The translations under genes were made by a program, and so were the position numbers. Under the pieces are notes generated by a model that saw only the letters and a program-made list of their open reading frames with translations, did not search any database and had not been told where the DNA came from. A stretch of 64,000 nt of DNA. Origin: Rickettsiales bacterium (GTDB taxonomy: Bacteria > Pseudomonadota > Alphaproteobacteria > Rickettsiales > SXRF01). Location of the stretch: the NCBI GenBank assembly GCA_041396965.1, contig JAWKXN010000001.1:310001-374000 (forward strand). Reading direction: 5' to 3'. Of the stretch, positions 17,529 to 26,556 are shown piece by piece (within the stretch, counting starts at the first letter, position 1; every line of letters begins with the position of its first letter).

Positions 17529-18821
17529 ATGCGCCTTTCTCGATATTTTTTGCCACTTCTTAAAGAAACACCAGCCGATGCCCAGATAGCTTCCCACCGT
17601 CTTATGTTGCGTAGCGGCATGATTCGTCAGCAAGCGTCTGGTCTTTACACATGGCTTCCGCTAGGACAAAAGGTTCTCGCTAAAATAGAATCCATAGTAG
17701 CTGAAGAGTTAAACAGGGCTGGTTGTATACGTGTTATGATGCCAACTCTGCAATCTGCTGATTTATGGCGGGAGTCCGGCAGATATGACGCTTATGGTAA
17801 GGAATTGCTACGGATGAAGGATCGTCATGACCGAGACCTTTTATATAGCCCTACCTGTGAGGAGATGATCGTTGATAATTTTAGGAGTCTGGTTCGCAGC
17901 TATAAATCACTACCGATGAATTTATATCAGATTAACTGGAAATTCCGTGATGAGTTACGTCCACGTTTTGGAGTAATGCGAGGTCGTGAGTTTTACATGA
18001 AAGATGGTTACTCGTTCCATATGGATATTGAGGACGCGAAACGAGAATATAACCTAATGTATGATACTTATCACCGTATTTTTAATCGTCTCGGTCTTAC
18101 CGCGATAGCGGTTAACGCCGTTACTGGCCAGATTGGCGGTAATATGAGCCATGAATTTCAGGTTCTTGCTGAAACTGGCGAGAGTGACGTTTACTATGAT
18201 TGTGTATTTGATGATATACGCAGTGGTAAAGTCCAGATGAGTGGTGAGGAGGCAAGAAAGTTATACGCTGCCGCAGACGAGCTGCATATTCCAGAAAAAT
18301 GTCCGATAAGCTCTGATAAATTACGACAAGCAAAGGGTATAGAGGTTGGTCAAATATTTTTACTTGGCAGTAAATATACCGATGCTCTTGGTGTTGATAT
18401 AGCTGGAGAGGATGGCAAGCCAGTGCGTGTTCAAATGGGAACTTATGGTATTGGGGTTTCCCGTTTGGTCGGAGCGATTATTGAGGCGAGCCATGACGAT
18501 AACGGAATTATTTGGCCAAAATCAGTTTCACCTTTTGATGTTGGTCTGATTAATCTGAAGGTAGGTGACGAGCGTTGTGATGATTTTTGTGAATCACTAT
18601 ATTCAATTCTTACCTCACACGGTAAAGATGTGCTGTACTATGATACGGATGAGCGTGCTGGCGTTAAATTCGCTAGCTGTGATCTTATAGGGCTTACTTG
18701 GCAGATCGTAGTTGGACCAAAGGGAATAAAAGAAGAAATGGTTGAGCTTAAAAATCGCTCTACCGGTGAGAAGTACGAGTTATCAACTCATCAGGCTATA
18801 GAAAGGTTACTCGCTGTATGA
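17529..18821 (+). CDS. proS: Prolyl-tRNA synthetase, short alphaproteobacterial form
   Basis: Charges tRNA-Pro. The 430 residues lack the roughly 180-residue editing insertion of the E. coli enzyme, as in other alphaproteobacterial ProRS, so editing of mischarged Ala-tRNA must be done in trans. Class II motifs are visible: motif 2 in FRDELRPRFGVMRGREFYMK (about 135-154) and motif 3 in GTYGIGVSRLVGAIIE (about 305-320). The C-terminal anticodon-binding domain (about 335-430) is present. The start overlaps nothing; the stop overlaps the next gene by four bases. Confidence 0.96.
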   Translation: MRLSRYFLPLLKETPADAQIASHRLMLRSGMIRQQASGLYTWLPLGQKVLAKIESIVAEELNRAGCIRVMMPTLQSADLWRESGRYDAYGKELLRMKDRHDRDLLYSPTCEEMIVDNFRSLVRSYKSLPMNLYQINWKFRDELRPRFGVMRGREFYMKDGYSFHMDIEDAKREYNLMYDTYHRIFNRLGLTAIAVNAVTGQIGGNMSHEFQVLAETGESDVYYDCVFDDIRSGKVQMSGEEARKLYAAADELHIPEKCPISSDKLRQAKGIEVGQIFLLGSKYTDALGVDIAGEDGKPVRVQMGTYGIGVSRLVGAIIEASHDDNGIIWPKSVSPFDVGLINLKVGDERCDDFCESLYSILTSHGKDVLYYDTDERAGVKFASCDLIGLTWQIVVGPKGIKEEMVELKNRSTGEKYELSTHQAIERLLAV

Positions 18822-19177
18822 TAGATGATAATAGTTTTATAAATAATGTGCTAGACCAGTTGGCGGATGTTGATGGTATCACCACTCGGCGGATGTTTGG
18901 CGGTGTTGGAATTTTCCGCTTAGGGTATATGTTCGCTATAGTAGCGGATGACCGTTTATATTTTAAGGTTGATGAGGAAAATAAACCAGATTATCAGGCG
19001 GCTGGTAGCGCGCCCTTTATATATGATCGTCACGATGTAAAAGGAGAGAAAAAGCTTGTCGCTATGAGTTATTGGGAGGTTCCCCCTGATATATTTGAGG
19101 ATAGGGACGCGTTGTTTCGTTGGATGGTAAAAGCTCATGAGGCGGCGATAAAGTCAAAACATAAAGAAATAGGCTGA
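18818..19177 (+). CDS. TfoX N-terminal domain protein
   Basis: A 119-residue protein made of a single TfoX N-terminal domain. The hallmark is MFGGVGIFRLGYMFAIVADD (about 26-45), followed by LYFKVDEEN and MSYWEVP. The C-terminal domain of the competence regulator TfoX/Sxy is missing, which is usual in Alphaproteobacteria, where the role is unknown. The start overlaps the proS stop (ATGA), and lolC follows one base after its stop. Confidence 0.88.
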   Translation: MIDDNSFINNVLDQLADVDGITTRRMFGGVGIFRLGYMFAIVADDRLYFKVDEENKPDYQAAGSAPFIYDRHDVKGEKKLVAMSYWEVPPDIFEDRDALFRWMVKAHEAAIKSKHKEIG

Positions 19178-19178
19178 T

Positions 19179-20453
19179 ATGTTTTCACGGTTTGAGCGTA
19201 TTGTCGCCATTCGTTACCTCCGCGCTCGTAGGGAGGAAGGGTTTATCTCTGTTATCGCTTTTTTCTCACTTATTGGTATCGCGCTTGGCGTTGCTACTCT
19301 TATTGTGGTGCTTGCTGTAATGAATGGGGTAAGAGGTGAGTTGATAAATAGTATAATTGGTATTGACGGTCATATTACCGTATATCCTAACAATTCACTA
19401 CCAACGAAAGAAAATGGCATCGCGAATTACGATGATTTAGTCGGTGGAATATCTTCAGTAAACCATGTGAAATACGCTATTCCTAAAATTGAGGGGCAGG
19501 TTATGGCGAACAACAAGAATATTTCGCTTGGAGCGTTGGTTGTAGGGTTCAAGGCGGATGATATATTAAAGAAAGAACTACTCAAAAAAAAGATAAGTCA
19601 TGAATCTATAGAGCCCTTCAAAGTTGGTAACGGTATTTTGATTGGTAGCCGTATGGCGGAAAAGATGGGTGTTAAACGTGGTGATGAGATAACTCTTATT
19701 TCGCCAAACGGCAGGGCTACCATAGCCGGAATGGTGCCAAGAGTTAAGTCATATCAGGTGATTGGTATTTTTGAGCTCGGTATGTTCGCTTATGATAATA
19801 GCTTAATAATAATGCCGTTTTCGCAGGCACAGCTTTATTTTAAGTTGCTTGAGAATGGTCAGGATATGGCATCCGCTATAGAGGTAAGAACAGATAATCC
19901 TGATAATGCCCGCTTGGTTGCCATAGATATAGCTAAGAAATTAGGAAGAAACTTCCGACTGTATGATTGGAAGTCATCAAACAATAATATTTTTGAGGCG
20001 GTGATAGTACAACGTAATGTTATGTTCTTAATACTTACACTAATAATTCTGGTAGCCTCATTTAACGTAATTTCTAGCCTTATTATGTTAGTTCGGGAGA
20101 AGGGTAGGGATATAGCGATACTTAGGACAATGGGCGCTTCACGTGCGTCCATTACACGAATATTTTTTATGTGTGGCTCTAGTGTTGGCGTGATTGGAAC
20201 TTTTATCGGGCTGTTGCTCGGATTGCTTATCGCGTTTAATACCGAAAATATACAATTATGGCTGGAATCAATGATAGGACATAAATTATTTTCCGCCGAG
20301 CTTTATTTCCTTTCGCACTTACCATCACGAGTTGATTTTTCTGAAGTTTCTGGAGTTATTATATTTTCTCTATTGTTATCGTTCTTATCCACTATATACC
20401 CAGCCTACAGAGCGGCGAAAATGAATCCGGCGGAGGCTTTGCGCTATGAGTAA
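19179..20453 (+). CDS. lolC: Lipoprotein-releasing system permease LolC/LolE
   Basis: Membrane subunit of the LolCDE transporter, which extracts mature outer-membrane lipoproteins from the inner membrane. The 424 residues have the MacB-type layout: one N-terminal helix after ERIVAIRYLRARREEGFISV, a periplasmic domain (about 50-245), then three FtsX-type helices with FNVISSLIMLVREKGRDIAI and LRTMGAS (about 290-315) and a C-terminal YPAYRAAKMNPAEALRYE. A single permease gene, as in other Alphaproteobacteria, probably forms a homodimer. A VapBC module separates it from its ATPase gene lolD. Confidence 0.94.
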   Translation: MFSRFERIVAIRYLRARREEGFISVIAFFSLIGIALGVATLIVVLAVMNGVRGELINSIIGIDGHITVYPNNSLPTKENGIANYDDLVGGISSVNHVKYAIPKIEGQVMANNKNISLGALVVGFKADDILKKELLKKKISHESIEPFKVGNGILIGSRMAEKMGVKRGDEITLISPNGRATIAGMVPRVKSYQVIGIFELGMFAYDNSLIIMPFSQAQLYFKLLENGQDMASAIEVRTDNPDNARLVAIDIAKKLGRNFRLYDWKSSNNNIFEAVIVQRNVMFLILTLIILVASFNVISSLIMLVREKGRDIAILRTMGASRASITRIFFMCGSSVGVIGTFIGLLLGLLIAFNTENIQLWLESMIGHKLFSAELYFLSHLPSRVDFSEVSGVIIFSLLLSFLSTIYPAYRAAKMNPAEALRYE

Positions 20454-20476
20454 TGTTGATATTGACTATTTTGACT

Positions 20477-20505
20477 AAATGTATATACTAATAGTATATA
20501 CATTT
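20477..20505. promoter_or_regulatory. Perfect 13-base palindrome upstream of vapBC
   Basis: AAATGTATATACT and AGTATATACATTT are separated by three bases. The half-site TATAGTATATA recurs at 20549-20559 just before vapB. It could be an operator for the VapBC complex, since VapB-type antitoxins bind palindromes in their promoters. It is also followed by TTTT and could act as a terminator for lolC. The sequence does not decide between the two. Confidence 0.5.
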
Positions 20506-20596
20506 TGGTGTCATTCCTATAAAATTGAGTTAAATAGGTGATAGATTTATAGTATATATTGTGCGTAAGGTTGCGTGAAAATAAGGTAAGCAATTT

Positions 20597-20866
20597 ATGG
20601 AAGATAGTAAAGATATTATAACCGCGAAATTATTTAAGAATGGAAATTCGCAGGCGGTGCGTCTTCCTAAGCAGTTTCGCTTTGAGGGAAGTGAGGTGTT
20701 TATTTACCGTGATGGCAAAAAAGTGATAATTGAGCAGAAAGATAGCTCAGCTCCATCTGTCAGAAAAAAAATATGGGAGGATTTTTTCTACAATACTCCG
20801 TTAGTAGACGCGGATTTTTTATCCGAACGTGGCGATGAGCCACCGCAGAAACGTAAATTATTCTAA
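20597..20866 (+). CDS. vapB: VapB-type antitoxin (AbrB/SpoVT fold)
   Basis: The 89-residue protein begins with a swapped-hairpin AbrB domain: ITAKLFKNGNSQAVRLPKQF (about 8-27) followed by GSEVFIYRDGKKVIIEQ. The C-terminal part, with WEDFFYNTP and the ending RGDEPPQKR, matches the toxin-binding tail of VapB antitoxins. It should bind its own promoter and neutralise the downstream VapC. It stands 11 bases before vapC, within the lolC-lolD interval. Confidence 0.9.
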   Translation: MEDSKDIITAKLFKNGNSQAVRLPKQFRFEGSEVFIYRDGKKVIIEQKDSSAPSVRKKIWEDFFYNTPLVDADFLSERGDEPPQKRKLF

Positions 20867-20877
20867 TCATATAACTG

Positions 20878-21273
20878 ATGTATATTCTTGATACTGATAT
20901 TTGTAGCTATATATTAAAGCAACGCCCTGTTAATGTGCTAGATAAATTCGCTGAGATTGAGTTTTCTCACATGGCTATCTCAATCATTACTGTAGCGGAA
21001 TTATTATATGGTGTGCGTAAAAAATCTGGGAATAAAATAAATATTTCAGTAGTAAATAAATTTATCTCAAATCTTCAAATTATCAAATGGGATGTGGCAG
21101 CGGCGGAGGAATACGCGAAAATACGTTCATATCTTGAGAAAAAAGGCAAAACAATCGGAAATATGGACATGATGATAGCCGCTTGCGCGGTTAGTATTGG
21201 TGCGGTTTTAGTCAGTAATAACACCCGTCATTTTATTAATATACCAAATCTTAAGGTTGAAAATTGGGTATGA
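20878..21273 (+). CDS. vapC: VapC toxin, PIN-domain ribonuclease
   Basis: The 131-residue PIN domain has the four acidic residues of the active site: MYILDTDICSYILKQR (Asp near 5-7), ISIITVAELLYGVRKK (Glu near 42), NMDMMIAACAVSIGAVLVSN (Asp near 99) and the final N-T-R-H-F segment. VapC toxins cut tRNA or rRNA. The stop codon TGA shares four bases with the ATG of lolD (21270-21273), so the toxin and an essential gene are translationally coupled. Confidence 0.92.
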   Translation: MYILDTDICSYILKQRPVNVLDKFAEIEFSHMAISIITVAELLYGVRKKSGNKINISVVNKFISNLQIIKWDVAAAEEYAKIRSYLEKKGKTIGNMDMMIAACAVSIGAVLVSNNTRHFINIPNLKVENWV

Positions 21274-21944
21274 ATAGCAAAGTACTTGAGCTTAATAATA
21301 TTACTAAAAACTACCGGCAAGGTGATTCTTCTATAGAGGTTCTTCGTGGTCTTGACCTTAGCGTAAAATCTGGTGAGGTGGTAGCGCTCGTTGGGCAGAG
21401 TGGCAGCGGTAAAACCACCTTGCTACAAATAGCCGGTCTTCTTGATAACCCAACATCAGGAGAAATAAAAATACAAGGTGAGGATTTAAGCGCGGCAAGT
21501 GATAGGAGACGCACAGCGGCACGTGGTAAACATCTTGGATTTATTTATCAGTTTCATCATTTATTACCGGAATTTTCCGCTGCCGAGAATGTCATGATGC
21601 CGCAGATTATAAGCGGGATAAGTTATAAAGAGGCTGAGGAAAAAGCTATCAATCTTCTGACGGAATTGGGTCTTGGTGATCGTGCCTCCCACCGTCCGGC
21701 TAAGCTTTCCGGTGGACAAAGGCAGAGAGTAGCGGTCGCCCGTGCTTTTGCCTTAAATCCAGAATTAATCTTAGCTGATGAGCCAACCGGAAACCTAGAT
21801 CCAAAAACAGCCGATGAGGTGTTTTCCGTTTTTATGAAAGCGGCTAAAGAAAAAGGACGGTCGGCACTTGTCGCTACCCATAACTTGGAGATCGCTAAAA
21901 AAATGGATAGAATAGTCCATCTTGAAAACGGTATTTTGATATAG
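21270..21944 (+). CDS. lolD: Lipoprotein-releasing system ATP-binding protein LolD
   Basis: ABC ATPase that powers the LolC/E permease. About 224 residues. Motifs: Walker A VGQSGSGKTTLL (about 40-51), Q-loop YQFHHLLPEFSA, signature LSGGQRQRVAVARA (about 146-159) and Walker B LILADEPTGNLD (about 166-177), where PTGNLD is typical of the MacB/LolD group. The ATG at 21270 is preferred to a TTG six bases upstream because it forms an ATGA overlap with vapC. It lies next to vapC rather than lolC. Confidence 0.95.
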   Translation: MNSKVLELNNITKNYRQGDSSIEVLRGLDLSVKSGEVVALVGQSGSGKTTLLQIAGLLDNPTSGEIKIQGEDLSAASDRRRTAARGKHLGFIYQFHHLLPEFSAAENVMMPQIISGISYKEAEEKAINLLTELGLGDRASHRPAKLSGGQRQRVAVARAFALNPELILADEPTGNLDPKTADEVFSVFMKAAKEKGRSALVATHNLEIAKKMDRIVHLENGILI

Positions 21945-22088
21945 CATCAACAATTGTGTGGTGATTGTTAGATATTTCACAAGTAGTAATGTGAATGTTT
22001 TGGTTCCATAGCACATTCTTTTATACATTGCTGTTTTCGTTTCAGCTGTTAGAATATAGGATAAATTATATTAATTCCTTGTAACCTT

Positions 22089-25000
22089 ATGAATAATCCT
22101 AATTTTATACATCTTCGTGCTCGCAGTGCCTACTCATTGCTTGAGGGGGCTATTCATGTAAAAAATCTGGTTGGGTGGTGCGTTAAGGAAAAAATGCCAG
22201 CGGTTGGTCTTACCGATTCGGCTAATTTATTTGCCTCACTTGAGTTTTCACTCGCCACCGCCGCGCAAGGTGTACAGCCAATAATAGGTTGTACATTTCA
22301 TATAAAATCATTAAATGAACAGGATTCACGATCTCATAATAGCGCGCCTGATCAGTTGGTAATATTTGCGCGAAATGAGATCGGCTGGAAAAATATGCTG
22401 GCTCTTTCCAGCAAGTCATATCTAAAGCCGGAAGATGGAATAGTACCATTGCTCTCAATGGACGATTTTGTTGGGCATAGTGATGGTCTCATAGCTCTTA
22501 CTGGCGGTGTGCATGGCTCGGTCGGAAAAAGTCTGATCGCCACACGTGATAATCTGGCGGAGGAAAATCTTCTAAGACTTAAAGAGCTTTTTCCTGAACG
22601 TTTATATATAGAACTTACCAGACACGGCATTGCTGAAGAAGAGAAGATAGAAAAACCGCTCATAGAGCTTGCTTATAAACACGATATACCTTTAGTCGCG
22701 ACCAATGAGGCATATTTTATTGATGAGGGAATGTTTGAAGCGCATGACGCGTTTTTATGTATTGCTGATGGAAGATATGTAAGTGAGGATAATAGGCGGC
22801 ACCTAACCAAAAATCACCGTCTCAAAACCGCGAAGGAAATGTGTGAGTTATTCGCTGATATACCGGAAGCTTTGGCAAATAGTGTAGCGATAGCGAAACG
22901 CTGTTCATTTATTGCTCAGTCACATAGCCCAATTCTTCCCAGCTTTTCTATAGAAGGGATGAGCGAGGCGGATAGCCTTAAAGCGCAGGCGGCAAAAGGT
23001 CTTAATGAGCGGCTTGTTGGTTACATTGAGGATGAGGAAAGGCGGAAGATATATTTTGAGCGTTTGGAGTTTGAGCTGGACGTAATTATTCGTATGAAAT
23101 TTCCTGGTTATTTTTTGATAGTATCCGATTTTATAAAATGGAGTAAATCTCATAATATTCCAGTAGGACCGGGTCGTGGTTCGGGAGCTGGCTCTCTTGT
23201 CGCTTGGTCTTTGTCAATTACCGATCTTGATCCTTTGCGTTATGGTTTGCTATTTGAGCGTTTCTTAAATCCACAGCGTGTCTCTATGCCAGATTTTGAT
23301 ATAGATTTCTGTCAGGAAAGACGTGAGGAAGTAATAAATTATGTCCAAGAAAAATATGGCGGTGATCATGTAGCCCAGATTATAACTTTCGGAAAATTGC
23401 AAGCACGGGCGGTGCTGCGTGATGTCGGACGTGTTTTGCAAATGCCTTATAATCAGGTAGATAGAATATGTAAGTTAGTACCGAATAATCCAGCTTCTCC
23501 GGTAACTCTTGGTCAAGCGATAGAAATAGAGCCGCTGCTTAAATCGGCGATTGATGATGATGAGAGCGTAGCGCATCTGGTAAGTATGTGCTTGAAATTA
23601 GAGGGTCTTTATCGCCATGCCTCAACTCATGCCGCTGGTGTGGTAATTGGTGATAGACCACTACATGAATTGGTTCCCTTGTATCGTGATCCTAAATCAG
23701 ATATGCCAGTAGTACAGTATTCCATGAAATACGCTGAAAGTGCTGGGCTTGTTAAGTTTGATTTTCTTGGGCTTAAAACCCTTACCGTAATATCACGAGC
23801 GGTAAGTCTGATTAAGCAGCGAGGAATTGAAATTGACATAAAGAATGCTCCAGATGGTGACAAGAAGACTTATGAGATGCTTGGGCGTGGCGATACGGTC
23901 GGTGTGTTCCAACTGGAGTCGGCTGGTATGCGTGATACTCTGAAAAAGTTAAAACCTGACTGTCTTGAGGATATTATCGCTCTGGTATCCTTATACCGTC
24001 CGGGTCCTATGGATAACATACCAACTTATATTTCCCGCAAACATGGTGAGGAAAAACCAGTCTATCAACATCCGCTTCTTGAGCAGGTTCTAAAGGAGAC
24101 TTTTGGAGTTATCATTTATCAGGAACAGGTGATGCAAATAGCCCAGCTTCTTGCTGGATATAGTCTTGGTGAGGCGGATCTGTTACGGCGGGCTATGGGT
24201 AAGAAAATTCGTTCGGAAATGGAAGCGCAGCGTGATATTTTTGTTGACCGCTCTGTTGAAAGAGGGATTCCTAAGAGCGATGCCGCTAGTATTTTTGATT
24301 TAATAGCGAAATTCGCTGAATACGGGTTTAATAAATCACACGCCGCCGCTTACGCGGTAATCGCCTATCAAACAGCCTATCTTAAAGCTAATTTTCCGGT
24401 TGAGTTCATCGCCGCTTCCATGACTTATGATATGGGCAATACCGACAAGTTAAGTATCTTTCGTGAAGACGCTGAGCATTTTGATATAGAGGTTCTATCA
24501 CCAGATATTAACAAGTCAGAAGTTTTATTTTCTACTCAGAGAGTTACAGAAAAAAATACCTCTAGTAATATACGAGATTTGGTTGAGGGTAGTCTTGCTA
24601 TACGTTATGCGCTTGCCGCTATTCGTAATGTTGGCGCGGCGGCTATGGAAGGGGTAATAAAGGAGCGTGAGGAAAAAGGAGAATATAAAGACATTTTTGA
24701 TTTTGCTGAACGAGTTCCTTCTGATGCCTTAAACCGTCGCTCGCTAGAATATCTCATTAAAGCCGGAGCTTTTGATAATCTACATAAAAATCGTGGTCAG
24801 TTATTTGAAAATATAGATCTTATAATAGCACATGGTATGGCAGCGCATAGAGATAGGGAAAGTCAGCAAGTAAATTTATTTGGTGGCGATAGTTCCAGCC
24901 ATAAACATATACCAAAAATGATAGAGAGAAAAGATTGGTCATCTTTGGAGAAACTAGAAAATGAATTCTCAGCCATCGGGTTTTATCTATCAGCGCATCC

Positions 25001-25586
25001 GCTTTCTGGTTACCAAACAGCGCTTAAATTACTTAAAGTTACCCAGTCAAATTTACTTACAGATAAGCTCACGTCTAATTATAGTCATGTGAAGCTTGCT
25101 GGCATAGTGATGGGACGTAAATTTAAGACATCAGATCGTGGACGCTTTGCTTTTCTACAACTTTCTGACATGGGTGGAGGTTTTGAGGTATCAATATTTA
25201 ACGAGGAAATTTTATCAAGTCAGCGAGATAACTTAGAGAATGGTAAGATTTTATATATCAAGGCAGATGGTAAAAATGACGAATCTGGCACACGTCTTAT
25301 AGCGCAAAGTATATCACTTATTGATGAGGAGATAAAACGTGTTCAGAAAAATAACGGAAATTCAGGCTTTAGTATAACTTTAGATAGAGTTGACGCTGTA
25401 AAGTCTTTAAGTGAATTACTTGGTAATCCAGTTGGTAGCGGAGCCACAGTAAGGATTATGGCATGTATTGATAGCAGGAAAGCTGAGATAGAACTTACTG
25501 GTAAATATAGCTTATCACCATCTCTTTTAGATAAAATTAAGGTTTTAGACGGAGTGATTGAAGCGAAAGAGGAAGAATATGTCTAA
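22089..25586 (+). CDS. dnaE: DNA polymerase III subunit alpha
   Basis: Replicative polymerase. The 1165 residues are full length. The N-terminal PHP domain starts FIHLRARSAYSLLEGA (about 5-20). The polymerase core has GPGRGSGAGSLVAWSL (about 359-374), the catalytic aspartates in MPDFDIDFCQERREE (about 400-414) and HAAGVVIGD. It is followed by VYQEQVMQIAQ-type motifs (here IIYQEQVMQIAQLLAGYSLG), the helix-hairpin-helix region and a C-terminal OB fold (about 1000-1080, VKLAGIVMGRKFKT). The position after lolD is the normal alphaproteobacterial one. A 144-base A/T-rich gap precedes it. Confidence 0.97.
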   Translation: MNNPNFIHLRARSAYSLLEGAIHVKNLVGWCVKEKMPAVGLTDSANLFASLEFSLATAAQGVQPIIGCTFHIKSLNEQDSRSHNSAPDQLVIFARNEIGWKNMLALSSKSYLKPEDGIVPLLSMDDFVGHSDGLIALTGGVHGSVGKSLIATRDNLAEENLLRLKELFPERLYIELTRHGIAEEEKIEKPLIELAYKHDIPLVATNEAYFIDEGMFEAHDAFLCIADGRYVSEDNRRHLTKNHRLKTAKEMCELFADIPEALANSVAIAKRCSFIAQSHSPILPSFSIEGMSEADSLKAQAAKGLNERLVGYIEDEERRKIYFERLEFELDVIIRMKFPGYFLIVSDFIKWSKSHNIPVGPGRGSGAGSLVAWSLSITDLDPLRYGLLFERFLNPQRVSMPDFDIDFCQERREEVINYVQEKYGGDHVAQIITFGKLQARAVLRDVGRVLQMPYNQVDRICKLVPNNPASPVTLGQAIEIEPLLKSAIDDDESVAHLVSMCLKLEGLYRHASTHAAGVVIGDRPLHELVPLYRDPKSDMPVVQYSMKYAESAGLVKFDFLGLKTLTVISRAVSLIKQRGIEIDIKNAPDGDKKTYEMLGRGDTVGVFQLESAGMRDTLKKLKPDCLEDIIALVSLYRPGPMDNIPTYISRKHGEEKPVYQHPLLEQVLKETFGVIIYQEQVMQIAQLLAGYSLGEADLLRRAMGKKIRSEMEAQRDIFVDRSVERGIPKSDAASIFDLIAKFAEYGFNKSHAAAYAVIAYQTAYLKANFPVEFIAASMTYDMGNTDKLSIFREDAEHFDIEVLSPDINKSEVLFSTQRVTEKNTSSNIRDLVEGSLAIRYALAAIRNVGAAAMEGVIKEREEKGEYKDIFDFAERVPSDALNRRSLEYLIKAGAFDNLHKNRGQLFENIDLIIAHGMAAHRDRESQQVNLFGGDSSSHKHIPKMIERKDWSSLEKLENEFSAIGFYLSAHPLSGYQTALKLLKVTQSNLLTDKLTSNYSHVKLAGIVMGRKFKTSDRGRFAFLQLSDMGGGFEVSIFNEEILSSQRDNLENGKILYIKADGKNDESGTRLIAQSISLIDEEIKRVQKNNGNSGFSITLDRVDAVKSLSELLGNPVGSGATVRIMACIDSRKAEIELTGKYSLSPSLLDKIKVLDGVIEAKEEEYV

Positions 25587-25679
25587 AAAATAGACTGTAT
25601 AACATAATAAATTTTAACGTTTTTTTTGCTTTTCATAGTTAATCTTAGCTGTAATTAAATTTATTCAGTTTGGATTTTT

Positions 25680-26546
25680 ATGGTTCCTGCGATTGGTCTT
25701 GTAATAATTTTTGCCTGTGTATTCGGTATATATATAGAATCGGGTGGAAAGATAGATATTATCCTGCACGCGCTTCCACATGAGCTTGGAACTATTCTAG
25801 GAGCGTCTATAGGCGCTTATATGATAACCAATCCGGGTTCTATCCTAAAAAAAACTTTCAAAGAGCTTATTGTCTCCTTCAAAGGAGTTAAATGGAAGAA
25901 GCAGGATTACAAAGATTTACTATGCCTTATGTTTTCTCTTTGTAAATTAATGAAGTCAAAAGGTTTGATAGCTGTTGAACAGCATATAGAGAATCCAAAG
26001 GAAAGCTCAATTTTTTCCCAATATCCAAAAGTAGCCCATGATCATTTCGCTATAGATATTATCTGCGATACATTAAGAACCCTTACTATGGGGCTAGAAG
26101 ATCCTATGCAGATAGAAGATCTAATAGAAAAGCAAATAGAAAAACATCACCATGAGGCTGGTGGGGTAGGACATGCGTTGCAAGGTATGGCAGACGGTCT
26201 TCCAGCTATTGGGATTGTCGCGGCGGTGCTTGGTGTGGTAAAAACTATGGCTAGTATTACCGAACCACCGGAAGTTCTGGGCGCGATGATTGGTGGTGCA
26301 TTGGTTGGAACATTTCTTGGTGTATTTATGGCTTATTGTATAGTAGCACCTCTTGCTGGAAAGAACGCTGCGATTCATAATGAAGAGCAACAATTTTATT
26401 TTATTATTCGTGATATACTTATTGCTCATCTTAAAGGAATGGCTCCACAAGTATCTGTTGAAATAGGGCGCGCGCAGGTGCCGTCGCACTTGCAACCATC
26501 TTTCTCTGAGATGGAAGAAGCTACTAGCAACGTTAAAACCGAGTAG
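25680..26546 (+). CDS. motA: Flagellar motor stator protein MotA
   Basis: Membrane component of the proton-driven flagellar stator, 288 residues. The N-terminal helix MVPAIGLVIIFACVFGIYIE and second helix after LPHELGTILGASIGAYMI are followed by the large cytoplasmic domain, and then helices 3 and 4 with GGVGHALQGMADGLPAIGIV (about 161-180) and GALVGTFLGVFMAYCIVAPL, matching MotA including its conserved prolines. No motB is adjacent; in many Alphaproteobacteria motA also stands apart. It converges on secD with 10 bases between the stops. Confidence 0.94.
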   Translation: MVPAIGLVIIFACVFGIYIESGGKIDIILHALPHELGTILGASIGAYMITNPGSILKKTFKELIVSFKGVKWKKQDYKDLLCLMFSLCKLMKSKGLIAVEQHIENPKESSIFSQYPKVAHDHFAIDIICDTLRTLTMGLEDPMQIEDLIEKQIEKHHHEAGGVGHALQGMADGLPAIGIVAAVLGVVKTMASITEPPEVLGAMIGGALVGTFLGVFMAYCIVAPLAGKNAAIHNEEQQFYFIIRDILIAHLKGMAPQVSVEIGRAQVPSHLQPSFSEMEEATSNVKTE

Positions 26547-26556
26547 TTATTGAGTT

